NCBI RefSeq assembly: GCF_918797505.1
Contig: NC_092802.1
Coordinates: forward strand, 10,559,480 to 10,623,479
From: Bemisia tabaci
Lineage: Eukaryota > Arthropoda > Insecta > Hemiptera > Aleyrodidae
Direction: 5' to 3'
DNA length: 64,000 nt
Under the pieces are notes generated by a model that saw only the letters and a program-made list of their open reading frames with translations, was not told where the DNA came from and ran no database searches. The translations under genes were made by a program, and so were the position numbers. Shown here piece after piece: positions 43,983 through 54,700 of the stretch (positions are counted from its first letter, which is position 1; every line of letters starts with the position of its first letter).

Positions 43983-44350
43983 AGCTCAATTTGGACCAGC
44001 ACGAGATGGACCTCTCCGAGCCGGCCGATCGATTACGCAACGGATGACCGAAACGGATATACAATAACGTCCCGGTGCAACTATAGATATAAATTATGTC
44101 GGCCCCTGCCCCCCGCCCGTCCCCCGTCTTAGATGATGCAATGGGGTCTCTAAACTCGCGGCGAGAAACAATTCCGAACTATAATTACCATACCCATGCA
44201 CGGCGAGGAATGATACGAATCGCATGCCCGGAAGTTCGACCTCTGCGTGTCCGGAGGCGACAGAACACCGAGGGGCGAGGAAGGAATTTTTGTCGATGGG
44301 CCTGATCTGGAGATTGATTTGGATCTTCTGAATTTGGACCAGGGCTTGGT

Positions 44351-45112
44351 CTGCCGTGCTAAGGAAGAACGTCGTATGAACATTCGAGAGTTGCCAAATT
44401 CAACTGCATAAAATATGTATTTTTGAGGAGAGTTATGCACATTTTTCCTTGAAATTTTCAGACGTTTCAGATCAACGTGCGAGTAAAATTGTGTGAAAAA
44501 TTTGAAGAAACACATTTGCAATTTCTTTATAAATGAAGTTGTTGCATGTGTGAGGAATTTGCGATTTGACTGTTGATTCTTATGTAAAAGTTCGCGAGAA
44601 ACACGATGATGCCACTGATTTTCTCTGAAATCAACTCCTAAGCTCAAAAAAAGCTCTCAATGAGGCAAATAGGATATCCCACGCTATCCTGAGAGTCCAC
44701 CTGCTACATCAAGACAAACTCTCCATGCAAAGATAGGGAGCAAATACATTGACAGGGCTGCCACTTTATTTGGGGACTCTAAAACTGAAAACACGGCATC
44801 ACTGCTGATATGTTTGCTCCCTATCTTTGCATGGAGAGTTTGTCTTGATGTAGAGGTGGACTCTCAGGATAGCGTATGGGAAATCCCCTCCATTTTGGCC
44901 TCAAATCGAGAGCGTTTTTTTGAGCTTAGGAGTTGATTTCAGAGAAAACCAGTGGCACCATCGTGTTTCTCGCGAACTTTTACATAAGAATCAATGGTCA
45001 AATCGCAAATTCCTCACACATGCAATATCTCCATTTCTTTATTATTCGCTTTTATTGAAGAAAATAAGGCAACGTGTAAATGCTCATACGGCGTTTTCCC
45101 TTAACACGGCAG
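44351..45112. mobile_element. Family A MITE split by G3
   Basis: ctgccgtgctaaggaagaac .. 44532 and 45035 .. cttaacacggcag. Flanks TGGT and TAGT. Confidence 0.8.
44533..45034. mobile_element. G3: family G nested in A
   Basis: atgaagttgttgcatgtgtg to catgcaatatctccat, about 500 bp. Flanked by TTCTTTATAA / TTCTTTATTA, a roughly 9-10 bp duplication inside the A element. Confidence 0.85.
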
Positions 45113-45526
45113 TAGTGGTCCATACCATGTCGATTCCGTGTATTGCATCGGTGTCCTGTGCTGTGAATAGTTTTTTGGTATACCTTATGATTTTATTCCG
45201 TGCGATCCTCACTTATGACGGAATAAATGGGATGAAATGGACGAACGTCTCATCAACAGACCAAAACATGTCTATGAAGCCATCAATCCTGATTTAACTC
45301 CAGCGAAATGCTCCATCACTGAGTGCCAAGCTCGACGGCGCCTTCTAACGAACAATGAAAATGGGATGTGAACACGCAAAGTCTGTCGGAATAATATTTA
45401 CCCGCGCAGCGAGAAGCACGTGTCTCTAGAGCATGCAGTAGAGCACTTGAAAGCAGAGACGCCAGATAGTCATTTCCAATCAGAATTTCCTTAAAAATTG
45501 GCTCCTCGCGTTGATTCTATCCTGGG

Positions 45527-45790
45527 GGCTGATTATTGAAATTGATACACAAAGTTATAGACAAAGAAGACAAAAAGGATTTAGAGGGATCCTATTGTCA
45601 GAAGCGGATGGTTGCAATGGACAAAGGAGGTAGGTAGTAGACTAGCTAACGGCAACCCACGAGAGACCCTCTAGTTAGTCCATCATATTCTCCTTAGTCT
45701 GTAGGAACCAACCATTTCAACCATTAAGTTCGCTCCATATTCCCTATGTCATCTTTGTCTATCGATTTCAATAATCAGCCCGCTGGCAGT
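45527..45790. mobile_element. BB1: inverted-repeat element
   Basis: gggctgattattgaaattgat..agacaaagaagaca to tgtcatctttgtctatcgatttcaataatcagccc; inner gctaacggcaacccacgaga. Confidence 0.7.
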
Positions 45791-45842
45791 GTGTTCGGCT
45801 TTACCCCATTTCCATATCCCCACTCTCAAAGACACGGCAGAT

Positions 45843-46018
45843 GGCTGATCATTGAAATTGATAGACACAATGATAGACAAAGAGGACATAGGGAGGAGCG
45901 ATCCTATCGGTTGAAACGGATGGTTGTTATGGAATAAACTGCAAGGGAGAAAATGATGGACTAACCGTAAGGTCTCTCGTGGGTTACCGTTAGTTATAGT
46001 CTATTACTTATACTTCCT
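45843..46018. repeat. BB2, right end lost
   Basis: ggctgatcattgaaattgatagacac .. cgtaaggtctctcgtgggttacc, then cut by the J repeat. Confidence 0.6.
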
Positions 46019-46427
46019 TTTGGGCGCTTCTGGGTACCAGATGCGCCCTTTCCAACCGTTCGACTCCCCCGATGTAACATGTACTATACTACATGCCCTT
46101 TTGCCTTATGGGTAATGACGCCATTCTGGTACACCCGGGAAAATTTCATTTTTTTCTGCATCTGGTATTCGTAAAAGTTTTCGTGAAATGTTTTGCTTTT
46201 AAGCATAACAATCTCGCACGGGCGTATTACCTGGTTAAACTATTTTGGGGCTTCGTTATGCTTAAATGCCTCATATTCGAGGTTGTAGTTTCAGATTGAT
46301 TCGAAAAAATCACGAACAGTCACGTGATCTCTTCATTTTAGTGACGTATTACTGTGCTATTTTGTGATTGGTTCATTTTCTCGGCGCAGCATCGTCAAGC
46401 GTCAGCTGTTTGCGGCTCTGGGTTGAA
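46019..46427 (+). repeat. J1: dispersed repeat, copy 1
   Basis: About 400 bp, nearly identical to 57802-58223 (around six substitutions plus a 17-base indel at the right end). Begins with a strong hairpin gggcgcttctgg gta ccagatgcgccc. A 68-aa frame (46093-46299) is shared with copy 2, but both coding differences change the protein. Confidence 0.75.
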
Positions 46428-46764
46428 GGTTTAAGGTTATGTCAGAGAGAATAGAAAGTTAGAGGCCCGACTCGAATGCTAGGTAATTGAAACAGATGCG
46501 CTCGCAGCGCGCTCGCTGGCAACGTACGCAACTACTATTTTCTATTGTTTTCCAGAGACTAGCGGCGGGTATGTTGCTGCCGGACCACCTTCACGTAGGC
46601 AATTTGTTATACATCGTCCGTCCGCAATACTCTCGCTTGGCCGTATGAAACCGTTCCTCGCATGCGCAGTGTTAAAGAAGCGCCCTCCAACGCGTTGGCG
46701 TTGGAACTGCTTGTTTCCTTTGCATGCAACCGCCCGCTTCCACACGGCTTCCACCAAAAGGATA

Positions 46765-46850
46765 GATTTATTAACAAGTAGTCATCTTTATCTATCAATT
46801 TGTCTATCACTTTGTCTATCAATTTCAATAATCAGTCTGCAGGTCCCTCA
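46765..46850 (-). repeat. BB5 fragment
   Basis: tctatcaatttgtctatcactttgtctatcaatttcaataatcag: a BB end with an extra tandem unit. Confidence 0.55.
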
Positions 46851-46886
46851 AGAAATGCCCTCTCCGCTAGGTACTTAACATTATTT

Positions 46887-46962
46887 GTCAGCCTCAGTGG
46901 TGTAGTGGTCAAGGCAGTTCGCTGCCAACACTGAGGTCCCGGGTTCAATCCCCGGAGGTGAC
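46887..46962 (+). promoter_or_regulatory. Internal pol III promoter of the SINE (A and B boxes)
   Basis: tggtgtagtgg matches TRGYNNARYGG and ggttcaatccc matches GGTTCRANYCC, spaced as in tRNA genes. The outermost pairing gtca(g)cct / aggtgac is tRNA-acceptor-like. Confidence 0.8.
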
Positions 46963-47444
46963 TGATATTTGAGGACACTCAAATATCAGTCATCGTGACT
47001 GTGGATGACTATGCCACTCCAATACCCTGACCCTTCGAGGTTACAGGGTGCGGGAGGGACATAGTCACCCAGTAAGTAATCCGTCTGCACTGTTCGACTG
47101 GGTTGTGAAATATCGGTAATCACTCGTAGTGTGCGCGACTGCCAGCGCTACCTACCAGTGTAGATTGCAACAACACAGTCCAACTCGGTGGAGGCATGGC
47201 CGTGCTCCGAAAGTCCGTGCTCTGCAGCGTCTGCCACAGTCTTTGATAAGACCTTCCGTTGGCTATCAGACGGCCGCTGAGCCTTGCGGGAATATAGATG
47301 ATACTCAATGTGTCAATAGTACGAAGATATGTTAAGGAGTACGGTCCAACTTCGGGGTGCACGACGGCAGTTGCCAGTTGCCTTGGCCCCTTGAGGGCGC
47401 CTCGCCGGCCAGCCCGGCCTTACTTACTTACTACTTACTTACTT
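46887..47444 (+). mobile_element. tRNA-derived SINE with 14-bp target duplication
   Basis: The head contains a pol III A box (tggtgtagtgg, 46899-46909) and B box (ggttcaatccc, near 46943), followed by an unrelated body and a (CTTA)n tail. It is flanked by an exact 14-mer, ACTTAACATTATTT, at 46873-46886 and 47445-47458. The anticodon arm is degraded, so the parent tRNA is uncertain. Short frames over the body are not genes. Confidence 0.9.
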
Positions 47445-47539
47445 ACTTAACATTATTTACTTACATTAGGAGGTAGTCCCTAAATGCGCTCGCTTATATT
47501 AGTTAATGCACGAGAGAGCCGCACGGGCGGCACCAGATT

Positions 47540-47559
47540 CCCTCCCGAGATTCCCTCCC
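47540..47559 (-). other. G-quadruplex motif at left end of Z
   Basis: Minus strand reads GGGAGGGAATCTCGGGAGGG: four GGG runs with loops of 1, 6 and 1. Confidence 0.7.
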
Positions 47560-48067
47560 GCTAATGACCGCTGGCCAAGTCCGTTTCCGATTCCCTCCCG
47601 CTAATGACCTTCAATAAAATGAAGCGGCAACGTCGCATTAATCATTCAACTTACCATTTCCAGAGAGGTGCGCTGTTTCCCGTGAGTGTTTCAGGAAAAT
47701 TAGTGTATATTCACAAAATTATGATGATTTGATGAAGAAAGTGGGCTAGGTTGATAGAAAGTTCCCAAAGTCTGTTTCATGTGTATGCATGAAACAAAAT
47801 TTGAGAATCCTCTCCCCCTTCTAACCCTCTTTATGGCTGCCGGATGTTCACAGAAAAACTAAAAGGGGCGTATAGAGAGCCCGATGCGTCAAAGAAGAAA
47901 ATATGTTAAAAAAAAATTCTAAGAAGGGGGGAATTCTCCCCTCCCACTAATTTTCCTGAAACACTCACGGGAAACAGCGCACCTCTCTGGAAATGGTAAG
48001 TTGAATGATTAATGCGACGTTGCCGCTTCATTTTATTGAAGGTCATTAGCGGGAGGGAATCGGATCC

Positions 48068-48087
48068 GGGAGGGAATCTCGGGAGGG
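48068..48087 (+). other. G-quadruplex motif at right end of Z
   Basis: Plus strand carries the identical 20-mer, with further GGAGGGAATC units next to it. Confidence 0.7.
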
Positions 48088-48344
48088 AATCCGGAGGGAA
48101 TCGGTGCCGCCCAGCCGCACTGCCGCAATGCCCTTGGAGGGTCGGGCCGCGTAGCTGTCAGGGGGTGTAGCCCGTCTATTACCCTTATACCTTACGAGCT
48201 GCTGAAGACTTACATGGTTATCTTGATTCAATAAAATCCCTTAAGCCGCCTCCACCCCATCCCGGGCAAATAACAGCACAATAATTATAAAAAGACTTTA
48301 ACGCTGAAGTAGAAAAGTAAGACAGTACCACCGATTTGTACTGC

Positions 48345-48400
48345 AGTACTGAGGAAAAACACCGTATGAACATTCGAGTTTTCTATTGAAAAATCGACGC
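48345..48400 (+). mobile_element. Family A left end, truncated
   Basis: gcagtactgaggaaaaacaccgtatgaacattcgag, then breaks off. Confidence 0.6.
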
Positions 48401-48423
48401 TGAAAACACCTCGTCGTGTCAGT

Positions 48424-48655
48424 AGTGCCGTACTAAGGAAGAACGCCGTATGAGTCTTCAGGTGTTACCAAATTTCCTGTGATAAAACACAAATTTTCTG
48501 GTAAACTTATAAATATTTTTCTTCCAATTTTTCAGATAATTTTGTTTTTAATTTCACCTAAAGCTCCTGGAAATTTCGAAGAAAAATATTCATAACTTTT
48601 CTCAAACATAAACATTCCATCGGAGGAAATTTATTGGCAACTCTCGAATATTCTT
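48424..48655. mobile_element. Family A MITE, right tip lost
   Basis: gtgccgtactaaggaagaac .. aactctcgaatattcttat, running directly into the next copy. Confidence 0.7.
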
Positions 48656-48885
48656 ATGGCGGCGTTGCCAAATTTTCTTCGACAAAACGCGAATTTTCAG
48701 GACTATGTGAATATTTCTCCTCCGATTTTTCACAGGATTTTGTTTGTAATTTGATGTAGAAAGTCTGAAAGTTTCTAGGAAAAATATTTATAACTACCCT
48801 CAAAAGTACACATTTTTAAAGAAGAAATTTGGCAACATTCGAATGCTTATTCGTGGTGCTTTTCCTTATCACGAGAGAGTCGTCT
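48656..48885. mobile_element. Family A MITE, left tip lost
   Basis: ggcggcgttgccaaattttc .. ggtgcttttccttatcacgag. Confidence 0.65.
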
Positions 48886-48954
48886 AGGCCGTCAGTCCGG
48901 GATCTACGATTCAAAACAGGAACGCAGCGGCAACGATGAAGGCATTCGTCTCTT

Positions 48955-49209
48955 CTGCTGTGATAGGGAAGAACGCCGTATGAACATTCGAAGGTTGCCA
49001 AATTTCTTTCGGTAAAATGTTTATTATTGAAGAAAGTTATGAATGCTTTTCCTTGGAATTTTCAGGAATTTTAGGTGAAATTGTGAACAAAATTATCTGA
49101 ATAATTAGATCGAAAATATTTATATAAATTCACCAGGGAATTCGTGCTTTATCAAAGGAAACTTGGCTACGCCCAAAGGTTTATACGGCGTTCTTCCATA
49201 GCACGGCAT
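48955..49209. mobile_element. Family A MITE, complete
   Basis: ctgctgtgatagggaagaac to ccatagcacggcat, flanked by TCTT (48951-48954, 49210-49213). Confidence 0.8.
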
Positions 49210-49620
49210 TCTTAGTCTCCTAACCGACAAAATACGCGGTGGAAGTGTAATAAGGGACGCGGGAAATTATGAGATGGCGCTCGTAACATTCAGGCGAACA
49301 GGTTTCAGCTCGGGTTTCATTGTAAGCCCCGCAACCTACAGCCGGTAATAACTGCTATTACTTTCCTCGCCGAGCGCTGCGCTGCGTTCTGCGTCTGCCC
49401 GAGTGATGCGCGAGATATAGGTTAAGTTGACTTTCTTGGACTCACGTATTTCCGACACTCTCGATCCTAAAGTTCAGATAGGGCACCTGCATTATCGATT
49501 GTCATCGCTCTGAAGTAATACTCCACGGAACTCGGCATGGAATATTCTAGTGGAATATCTTGTGGGACCGTCTGTACATACTGGGATTCGATTCCTGCAA
49601 GGTGGCAACACTGTTTTTCT
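49210..49620. other. Unassigned DNA
   Basis: gcaaggtggcaacactgtttttcttcc at 49597-49623 resembles a D end. Nothing else recognised. Confidence 0.35.
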
Positions 49621-49626
49621 TCCATT

Positions 49627-49668
49627 CATTCATTCATACATACATACATACATACATACATACACCCT
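49627..49668 (+). repeat. Microsatellite (ATTC)n then (ATAC)n
   Basis: cattcattcattcatacatacatac... lies just after the LINE protein end when read on the minus strand and may be its simple-repeat tail. Confidence 0.8.
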
Positions 49669-49687
49669 TACATACATATAAGTCGCT

Positions 49688-49912
49688 TTACAGCACTCCC
49701 TCGCGCTCTACGACTCCTAACCTCCACTGCTCTCTTTCAAACCACAAATCTTGGGGCATTGAGCACCTTAACATTTCCGCTTCAATCCCCTCCCTCCAAC
49801 CTTTCATTGGGCGCCCTCTGCGTCTTCTCCCAGGAGGAACCCAATCAAGGACCTTCTTCGGCAACCTGGCTGATACCTCACGCATTCCGGAGAGTTCAAA
49901 TAGTTTTATCAT
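49688..49912 (-). pseudogene. LINE reverse-transcriptase C-terminal fragment
   Basis: Non-LTR retrotransposon ORF2 proteins copy RNA into DNA at a nicked target. The minus strand reads LPKKVLDWVPPGRRRRGRPM, then KGWREGIEAEM and PQDLWFEREQWRLGV, which is the characteristic C-terminal segment (P.KVL.W.P.GKR.RGRP...W...IE.D......W..D..WR) found after the RT domain of many animal LINEs. The RT and endonuclease domains are absent; sequence beyond residue 20 upstream enters the 306-bp tandem repeat. After the stop comes a short 3' region and a (TATG)n-type tail. It is a 5'-truncated relic. The clade (RTE, CR1 or Jockey-like) cannot be fixed from this piece. Confidence 0.75.
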
Positions 49913-50575
49913 TGCGCCGTAAGGATGTGACGGAAGATTTAAATTGAGATAGCCTCCATGCAGGCTGGGCTTAACGATTTCCTCTGAAATTTTTGCAGTG
50001 ATGAATGCATAGCTGAAGTGCGCTTCAGCTAGAATTGTATTTACAAATGGGTGGTTTTTATAGGAGGATTATAATTAAACAAGTGGCACGGAAGAGAACA
50101 AAAGAATATGAACTATGCAAAACGATAATCCGGGTATCGGAACTTGGCTAATTTGAAAACGCCTTCAAATGCGGCGTGATACCTCACACATTCCGGAGAG
50201 TTCAAATAGTTGTATCATTGCGCCTTAGAAATGCGACGGAAGATTACAATTGAAATAGCCTTCATGCACGCTGGCCTTTTCGATTTCTGTTAACATTTTT
50301 GCAGTCATGAATGCGCTTAAGTGCGCTTCAGCTAGAATTGTATTTAGCAAATGGGTGGTTTTTATAGGAGGATTATAATTAAATAAGTGGTTAGAAATGG
50401 GAACAAAATAATATGAACTATATGCAAAACGATTATTCCGATAACGAAACTTGGCTGTTTTGAAAACGCCTTCAAATGCGGAGTGATACCTCACGCATTC
50501 CGAAGAGTTCAAATAGTTGTATCATTGTATGAATGTGACGGAAGATTTAAATGGAAATAGCCTTCATGCAGGCTC
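49871..50575 (+). repeat. 306-bp tandem repeat, 2.3 copies
   Basis: tgatacctcacgcattccgg starts units at 49871, 50177 and 50484. Units contain gtgcgcttcagctagaattg and gtggtttttataggaggatt. The first unit overlaps the LINE protein fragment. Confidence 0.85.
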
Positions 50576-51264
50576 GCCACATCCCATCTCGGGCCCTGGT
50601 ACCAGTTTTAAGGTCAGGGCTCCAAGCATGGAGGGGGGGGGGGGGTCCGAGCGGCATCCCCCGAGAAATTTTAGAATTTATACGACTAATCGGACGCATT
50701 TTGAAGCTTCCATAAAGAATTTTTCCATCAATTTCTGCGGAATAATTATGTTTTTTTTTTCTACTTTCAGCACAAAATACTTGCAAATTGTTGCATTCAA
50801 AACATCTGGAAAATTTTTATTTTTTTTTGGGGGGGGGGGGGGGCATGTGATAATATTAACAGTTCTATGAGGGCCAGGCCCCCCTGGACTCCCCCTTCTT
50901 TTGTCTATGGCAAGGGAGTTGAGCCATGAGCCATTGAAGTCGAGGATGCCCAGACTGGAGACTCTTAGCATCTGATGACGGAAGAAAATGAAACGCACTT
51001 ACTAAAAATATCCCTCTGTACTGAAAATCTTGAAAAAAGATAGAAATTTTCCAAGAAGTATACTTCTTCGAAAATTTAAGAAGAATTCTACAGTGCCGCA
51101 GCGTGTTTCTGAAAATCTATTCACCTTTTGAGAAATTTTTAGGGTATTATACACTTTTTCTTACAAAACAAGGGTTGCATGTGAATTCGTAGTGGTTTTT
51201 CACGGGTAACACGGGCCCCCGCCGGGTCCCGGGCCCCGGTGCCCGGTATCCCCCCCTTGTGACG
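50576..51264. other. Unassigned DNA with G-runs
   Basis: G-runs near 50632 and 50830, GC-rich block at 51205-51260. No gene recognised. Confidence 0.35.
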
Positions 51265-51491
51265 GGCCTGTTCGAGCGTTGTCAAATTTCCTTCGATCAA
51301 ATGTTTATTTTTGAAGAAAATCATGAATATTTTTCCTTGAAATTTTCAGACGTTTTAGATCAAATTACAAACAAAATTATCTGAGAAATTGGTAGACAAA
51401 CATTCAAAAATTTTCCTGAAAATTAGTGATTTGCCGGGGGAAATTTGGCAACGCCTGAGGGCTCATACGGCGTTTTTCCTTAGCACGGCAG
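51265..51491. mobile_element. Family A MITE, left tip replaced
   Basis: Joins the interior at gagcgttgtcaaatttcc; right end ccttagcacggcag intact. The preceding gacgggcctgtt is N-like. Confidence 0.7.
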
Positions 51492-51524
51492 TACTCCTCT
51501 TCGTGCCGATTCCGCGCAAAAATG

Positions 51525-51645
51525 GACGTATTTCTGCCAAACCGAACTGTGTGCATTAAGACATGAGTTCTAAGACTCGTAAGACTACATGCATTGCAGG
51601 GCTCACGTCATAATGCATGTAGGTCCCTTTGGCAGAAATACGTCG
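51525..51645. mobile_element. V2: short palindromic MITE
   Basis: gacgtatttctgccaaaccg to ctttggcagaaatacgtc. Confidence 0.7.
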
Positions 51646-52141
51646 AAATGAAGAATGCAGTAAAATAAATCCGCAGCGTCTAAATGTTAACCGCGATTCA
51701 ATTCGCGGCATTTGAGCATCGGGAACTCAACAGATAAGATCCTGATCATCGGTCATCACTCCACGAAAACGGTGCGAGCTTCACGTTCTGAAAGCGCCGA
51801 GAGAACCGGAATATAAATAGTCGCGAGGCGTCATAAACATGTATAGGCATAATCTTATAAAACAGGCGTTCGGAATAGTGTGAATCCGAGACGTAACTAT
51901 AGAGGGCAGCATTGCATAATGGCAAATATCACTCTTCCAGTGACCTTTGCGGCCGGCAACCCACACTACGTGCCTCTGCCGCTCGAATTTAGGCACTCGC
52001 TTACTTCCGTGCACGGTTGCGCATTTTACCCGAAATACCTGAGATTCAATACCTGAGATACCTGCGATTCTTATGGAAGAGGATAGTTATTAAGTTTAGG
52101 CACCAAATCGATACCGTCCAGCCAAAGTATCACAAGCGCCA

Positions 52142-52368
52142 CACTGGAAAAAAACACATTGCATCCAGAGTCCAGACTCTTGAAAACATCGATAAAAAAA
52201 TACTCTTGATTCAATCAGATTTTTGCTTAAATCAAAAGGAAATCCGCTCAAATTAAGAGGCCTTGGTTCTTGATTTAAGCAAAAATCCGATTGAATCAAG
52301 AGTATTTTTTCCGTGTCGATGTTTTTAAGAGTCTGCGGACTCTAGATAAAATGTGTTTTTTTCCAGCG
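52142..52368. mobile_element. Family B foldback MITE
   Basis: cactggaaaaaaacacattg to ttttttccagcg, CA on both sides. Confidence 0.8.
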
Positions 52369-52585
52369 CATGCGACGTTTAAAAATTTTCACTGCAATTA
52401 ATTTCACTTTTTAGAGAGAAATTTTTCAACGAAGCTGTCCGAAAATGTCACTGAATTTTTTTTGTGCTGCCGATAAAATTCAATGAAGTTTTCAAACAGA
52501 TTCGACCAAAAATTTCTCTGTAAAAAAATGAAAGGGCGGCGGAAATTTTTAAAAACGCATATAGCACTTGTGATACTTTGGCCGG

Positions 52586-52745
52586 AACATTTTAAATTTC
52601 AAGGGGTGCTTTAAGAAGGAAACTTTACGATGAAACCAATGAAACCACTTTTAGAGCCTCAAAGTTTTGTATAAACGGAGTTATAAGCGTTTAAAGTTCC
52701 CAAATTTTGTCCGACCTCTCCTACTGACTCGATCCATTGTGCGTC
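52586..52745. repeat. R3: family R right half
   Basis: aacattttaaatttcaaggggtgc .. ccgacctctcctactgactcgatcc. Empty-site reference for the A copy at 34773. Confidence 0.65.
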
Positions 52746-53043
52746 GTATGAGCCGCCAGACGCTGCCGAATTTCCCTTGAAAAACACGAATTTTCAGGAA
52801 AATTTGTGAATATTTCTCCTCCAATTTTTCACAGTGTTTCGTTCGTAATTTTATCCAGAAAATCTTAAAATTTCCAAGAAAAAAATTCGTAACTTTCGTC
52901 AAAAATATATATTTTTGAAGCAGAAATTTGGCGCATTCGAATGCTTTTTTTCGTTTGCTTGCACTGACGCCTACAAACCTAACAGGATACTTCAAGCATT
53001 GCGCAATGCGTGAAGTATCCCTTTAGGTTGCACTTAGCACGGC
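52746..53043. mobile_element. Family A MITE with E hairpin in its right end
   Basis: gtatgagccgccagacgctg .. aaatttggcgcattcgaatgc, then an E hairpin, then cttagcacggca. The E core has displaced the gttcatacggcg part of the A end. Confidence 0.65.
52962..53030. repeat. E4 hairpin nested in A
   Basis: actgacgcctacaaacctaa .. gcattgcgcaatgc .. ccctttaggtt. Confidence 0.7.
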
Positions 53044-53059
53044 AAAGTACTGTGGCTCT

Positions 53060-53425
53060 TGTTTTATCTTTGCTCCCAAGGTACCGTTTTGACACAAGGT
53101 AAGTGGAACGAAAGGATGCTCTTTCCGATCCTTTCGGTCAAAACTCGACTTTCGGCAACCGCCGCCAGAGCTAAGGCGCGAAATTTGAATTTCAAAAACA
53201 TTGCAGTCTCGGCCAAAAACAATTATAACCATCTACTGTTGATAAAAATGAACAAACCGTCACCTCGCTAATTGCATGGGGATTTCCATTCTTAAAAGAA
53301 TTTGATTGCACTGAATGTGTTCGTTTTTATCAGCAGCAGACGGATATATTTGTTTTCGGCCAAGCCTGCAATTGATCACAGGGGAGAATTTCATGAGCGC
53401 CGCCGCCCGCGGCCACTATGGTCCA
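53060..53425. repeat. Family DD
   Basis: ctctttccgatcctttcggtc, aaggcgcgaaatttgaatttc, aagcctgcaattgatcacagg and gagaatttcatgagcgcc recur in inverse order at 53935-54086. Confidence 0.55.
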
Positions 53426-53573
53426 AAACTCAAGAATAGGAAGAAATAAGTCGGATAATGACTGAAAGATCACTTAAGTTTCGTGACTGATGTTTTTTGA
53501 GTCGCTAATTTCGAATTTGATGTCAAATTGCCTGCATTTTAACACCCTGACCTATTAATTGTAAGCAAGTTTA

Positions 53574-53735
53574 TGGCACGCTGCGGCGCGCGGCGCGGCG
53601 TGCTTGCCAGCTAGAAACCCACACTGACGCCTACAAACCTAACAGGATACTTCAAGCATTGCGCAATGCGTGAAGTATCCCTTTAGGTTTGTAGGCGTCA
53701 GTGCGCGTCTCGCGCTGGCAGCACGCCACGGCTCT
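53574..53735. repeat. E5: free-standing family E hairpin
   Basis: tggcacgctgcggcgcgcgg to ggcagcacgccacgg with gacgcctacaaacctaacag / ctttaggtttgtaggcgtc arms. Confidence 0.75.
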
Positions 53736-53934
53736 CCCAGCGGGCGAGTGGTGAACGATTTCTTATGGGAAGAGCTCCCTGGCGGAGAAACTCGTGTATC
53801 GTGTAATTTTTTTTGTTTTTATTTTTATTTTTTTTTTAAATTTTCGACTTTTAAAATTACACATTGGTCGTGTGAAGTAATTAATGAACTCTCAACGCTA
53901 CATGAAGTGTAATAATGAGAGGCGGGTCGTGCGC

Positions 53935-54700
53935 CATGAGCGCAGCGGACAGTGCAGGGCGGCTCATGAAATTCTCCTTTGTGCTCTGACACCAAGCCTG
54001 CAAAGATATTGAAATTTAAATTTCGCGCCACATCTCTATAGCGGCGGGAGCGGAAAACCGAGTTCTGGCCGAAAGGGTCGGGAAGACTGCCGTGATAGCG
54101 AAGACAGTCTGTAAGTGCAAAAATAAAGTTTTGGGAAAACAGGCTCAGAAGCTTCTGACCGGAAAATTTCATTGAAGGAAGCCTCCGTTATTTGTCAAAT
54201 GGGCACTAAATGTCCGGAAGACTCTTAAAAATCGGTTTGGATGATTAAAAATCGACTGATTTTATTTCAATTACATAAAAAAGGCATTTTCCATTTTCAT
54301 GCTAGGTTATTGCTGAGCAAGACAGCCGTAAGTGATATCTCCTGCTTGCTTTCGTGGCTGCGTTTTGGACGCACAACAAACGCATTTTCAAGTTAGAAAT
54401 TGTCAGAAGAGGGCGGCACTTTATTTGAAAGCACTGTTTTCATTGACTCTCTGGAGAAACAATGTCACTTACTGCTGTCTTGCCTAAAACTACGTCATTT
54501 TTTGCGCACTTACGGCTTTTTCATATGCCTCGTTTAGATAGAACTAAGATGTATTTCGCTGTATTTGCAATTTCAGTGATTTCATCTAAAAGAATTGAGA
54601 CGAATTTTGAAGGAAACTCGATTTCGAAAATGTGACACTTACTGCTCTCTTCGCTATCATGGCAAAAGAGCATACCTATGTTTCACCCACCTTGGTTTTG
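53935..54700 (-). repeat. Family DD split by F2
   Basis: gaaatttaaatttcgcgcc..ggccgaaagggtcggg before F2 and gcatacctatg..cccaccttg after it mirror DD at 53100-53200 (gaccgaaaggatcggaaagagcatcc in inverse), the empty site. Confidence 0.6.
54087..54665. mobile_element. F2: family F MITE, complete, nested in DD
   Basis: ctgccgtgatagcgaagaca to the inverse tcttcgctatcatggca, with AAGA at 54083-54086 and 54666-54669. Internal cttactgctgtcttgcc and gcacttacggcttttt match F1. Confidence 0.8.

Larger units (their letters stand above)
47525..48112. mobile_element. Z: 588-bp foldback with perfect 117-bp arms and G4 ends
   Basis: Starts gggcggcaccagattccctcc and ends ggagggaatcggtgccgccc, flanked by an exact 8-bp duplication AGCCGCAC (47517-47524, 48113-48120). 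Segments 47589-47705 and 47945-48061 are perfect inverse copies by eye. Outside them, GATTCCCTCCCG units form a small minisatellite at each end. The loop (about 240 bp) has no recognisable content. Confidence 0.85.

Noticed and set aside
46093..46299. Conserved 63-68 residue protein in the J repeats
   Set aside because: Only two differences in the shared frame and both change the amino acid; no sign of purifying selection.
46887..46962. A functional tRNA gene
   Set aside because: The anticodon arm does not fold properly and the acceptor pairing needs a bulge; the TSD and tail show it is a SINE head.
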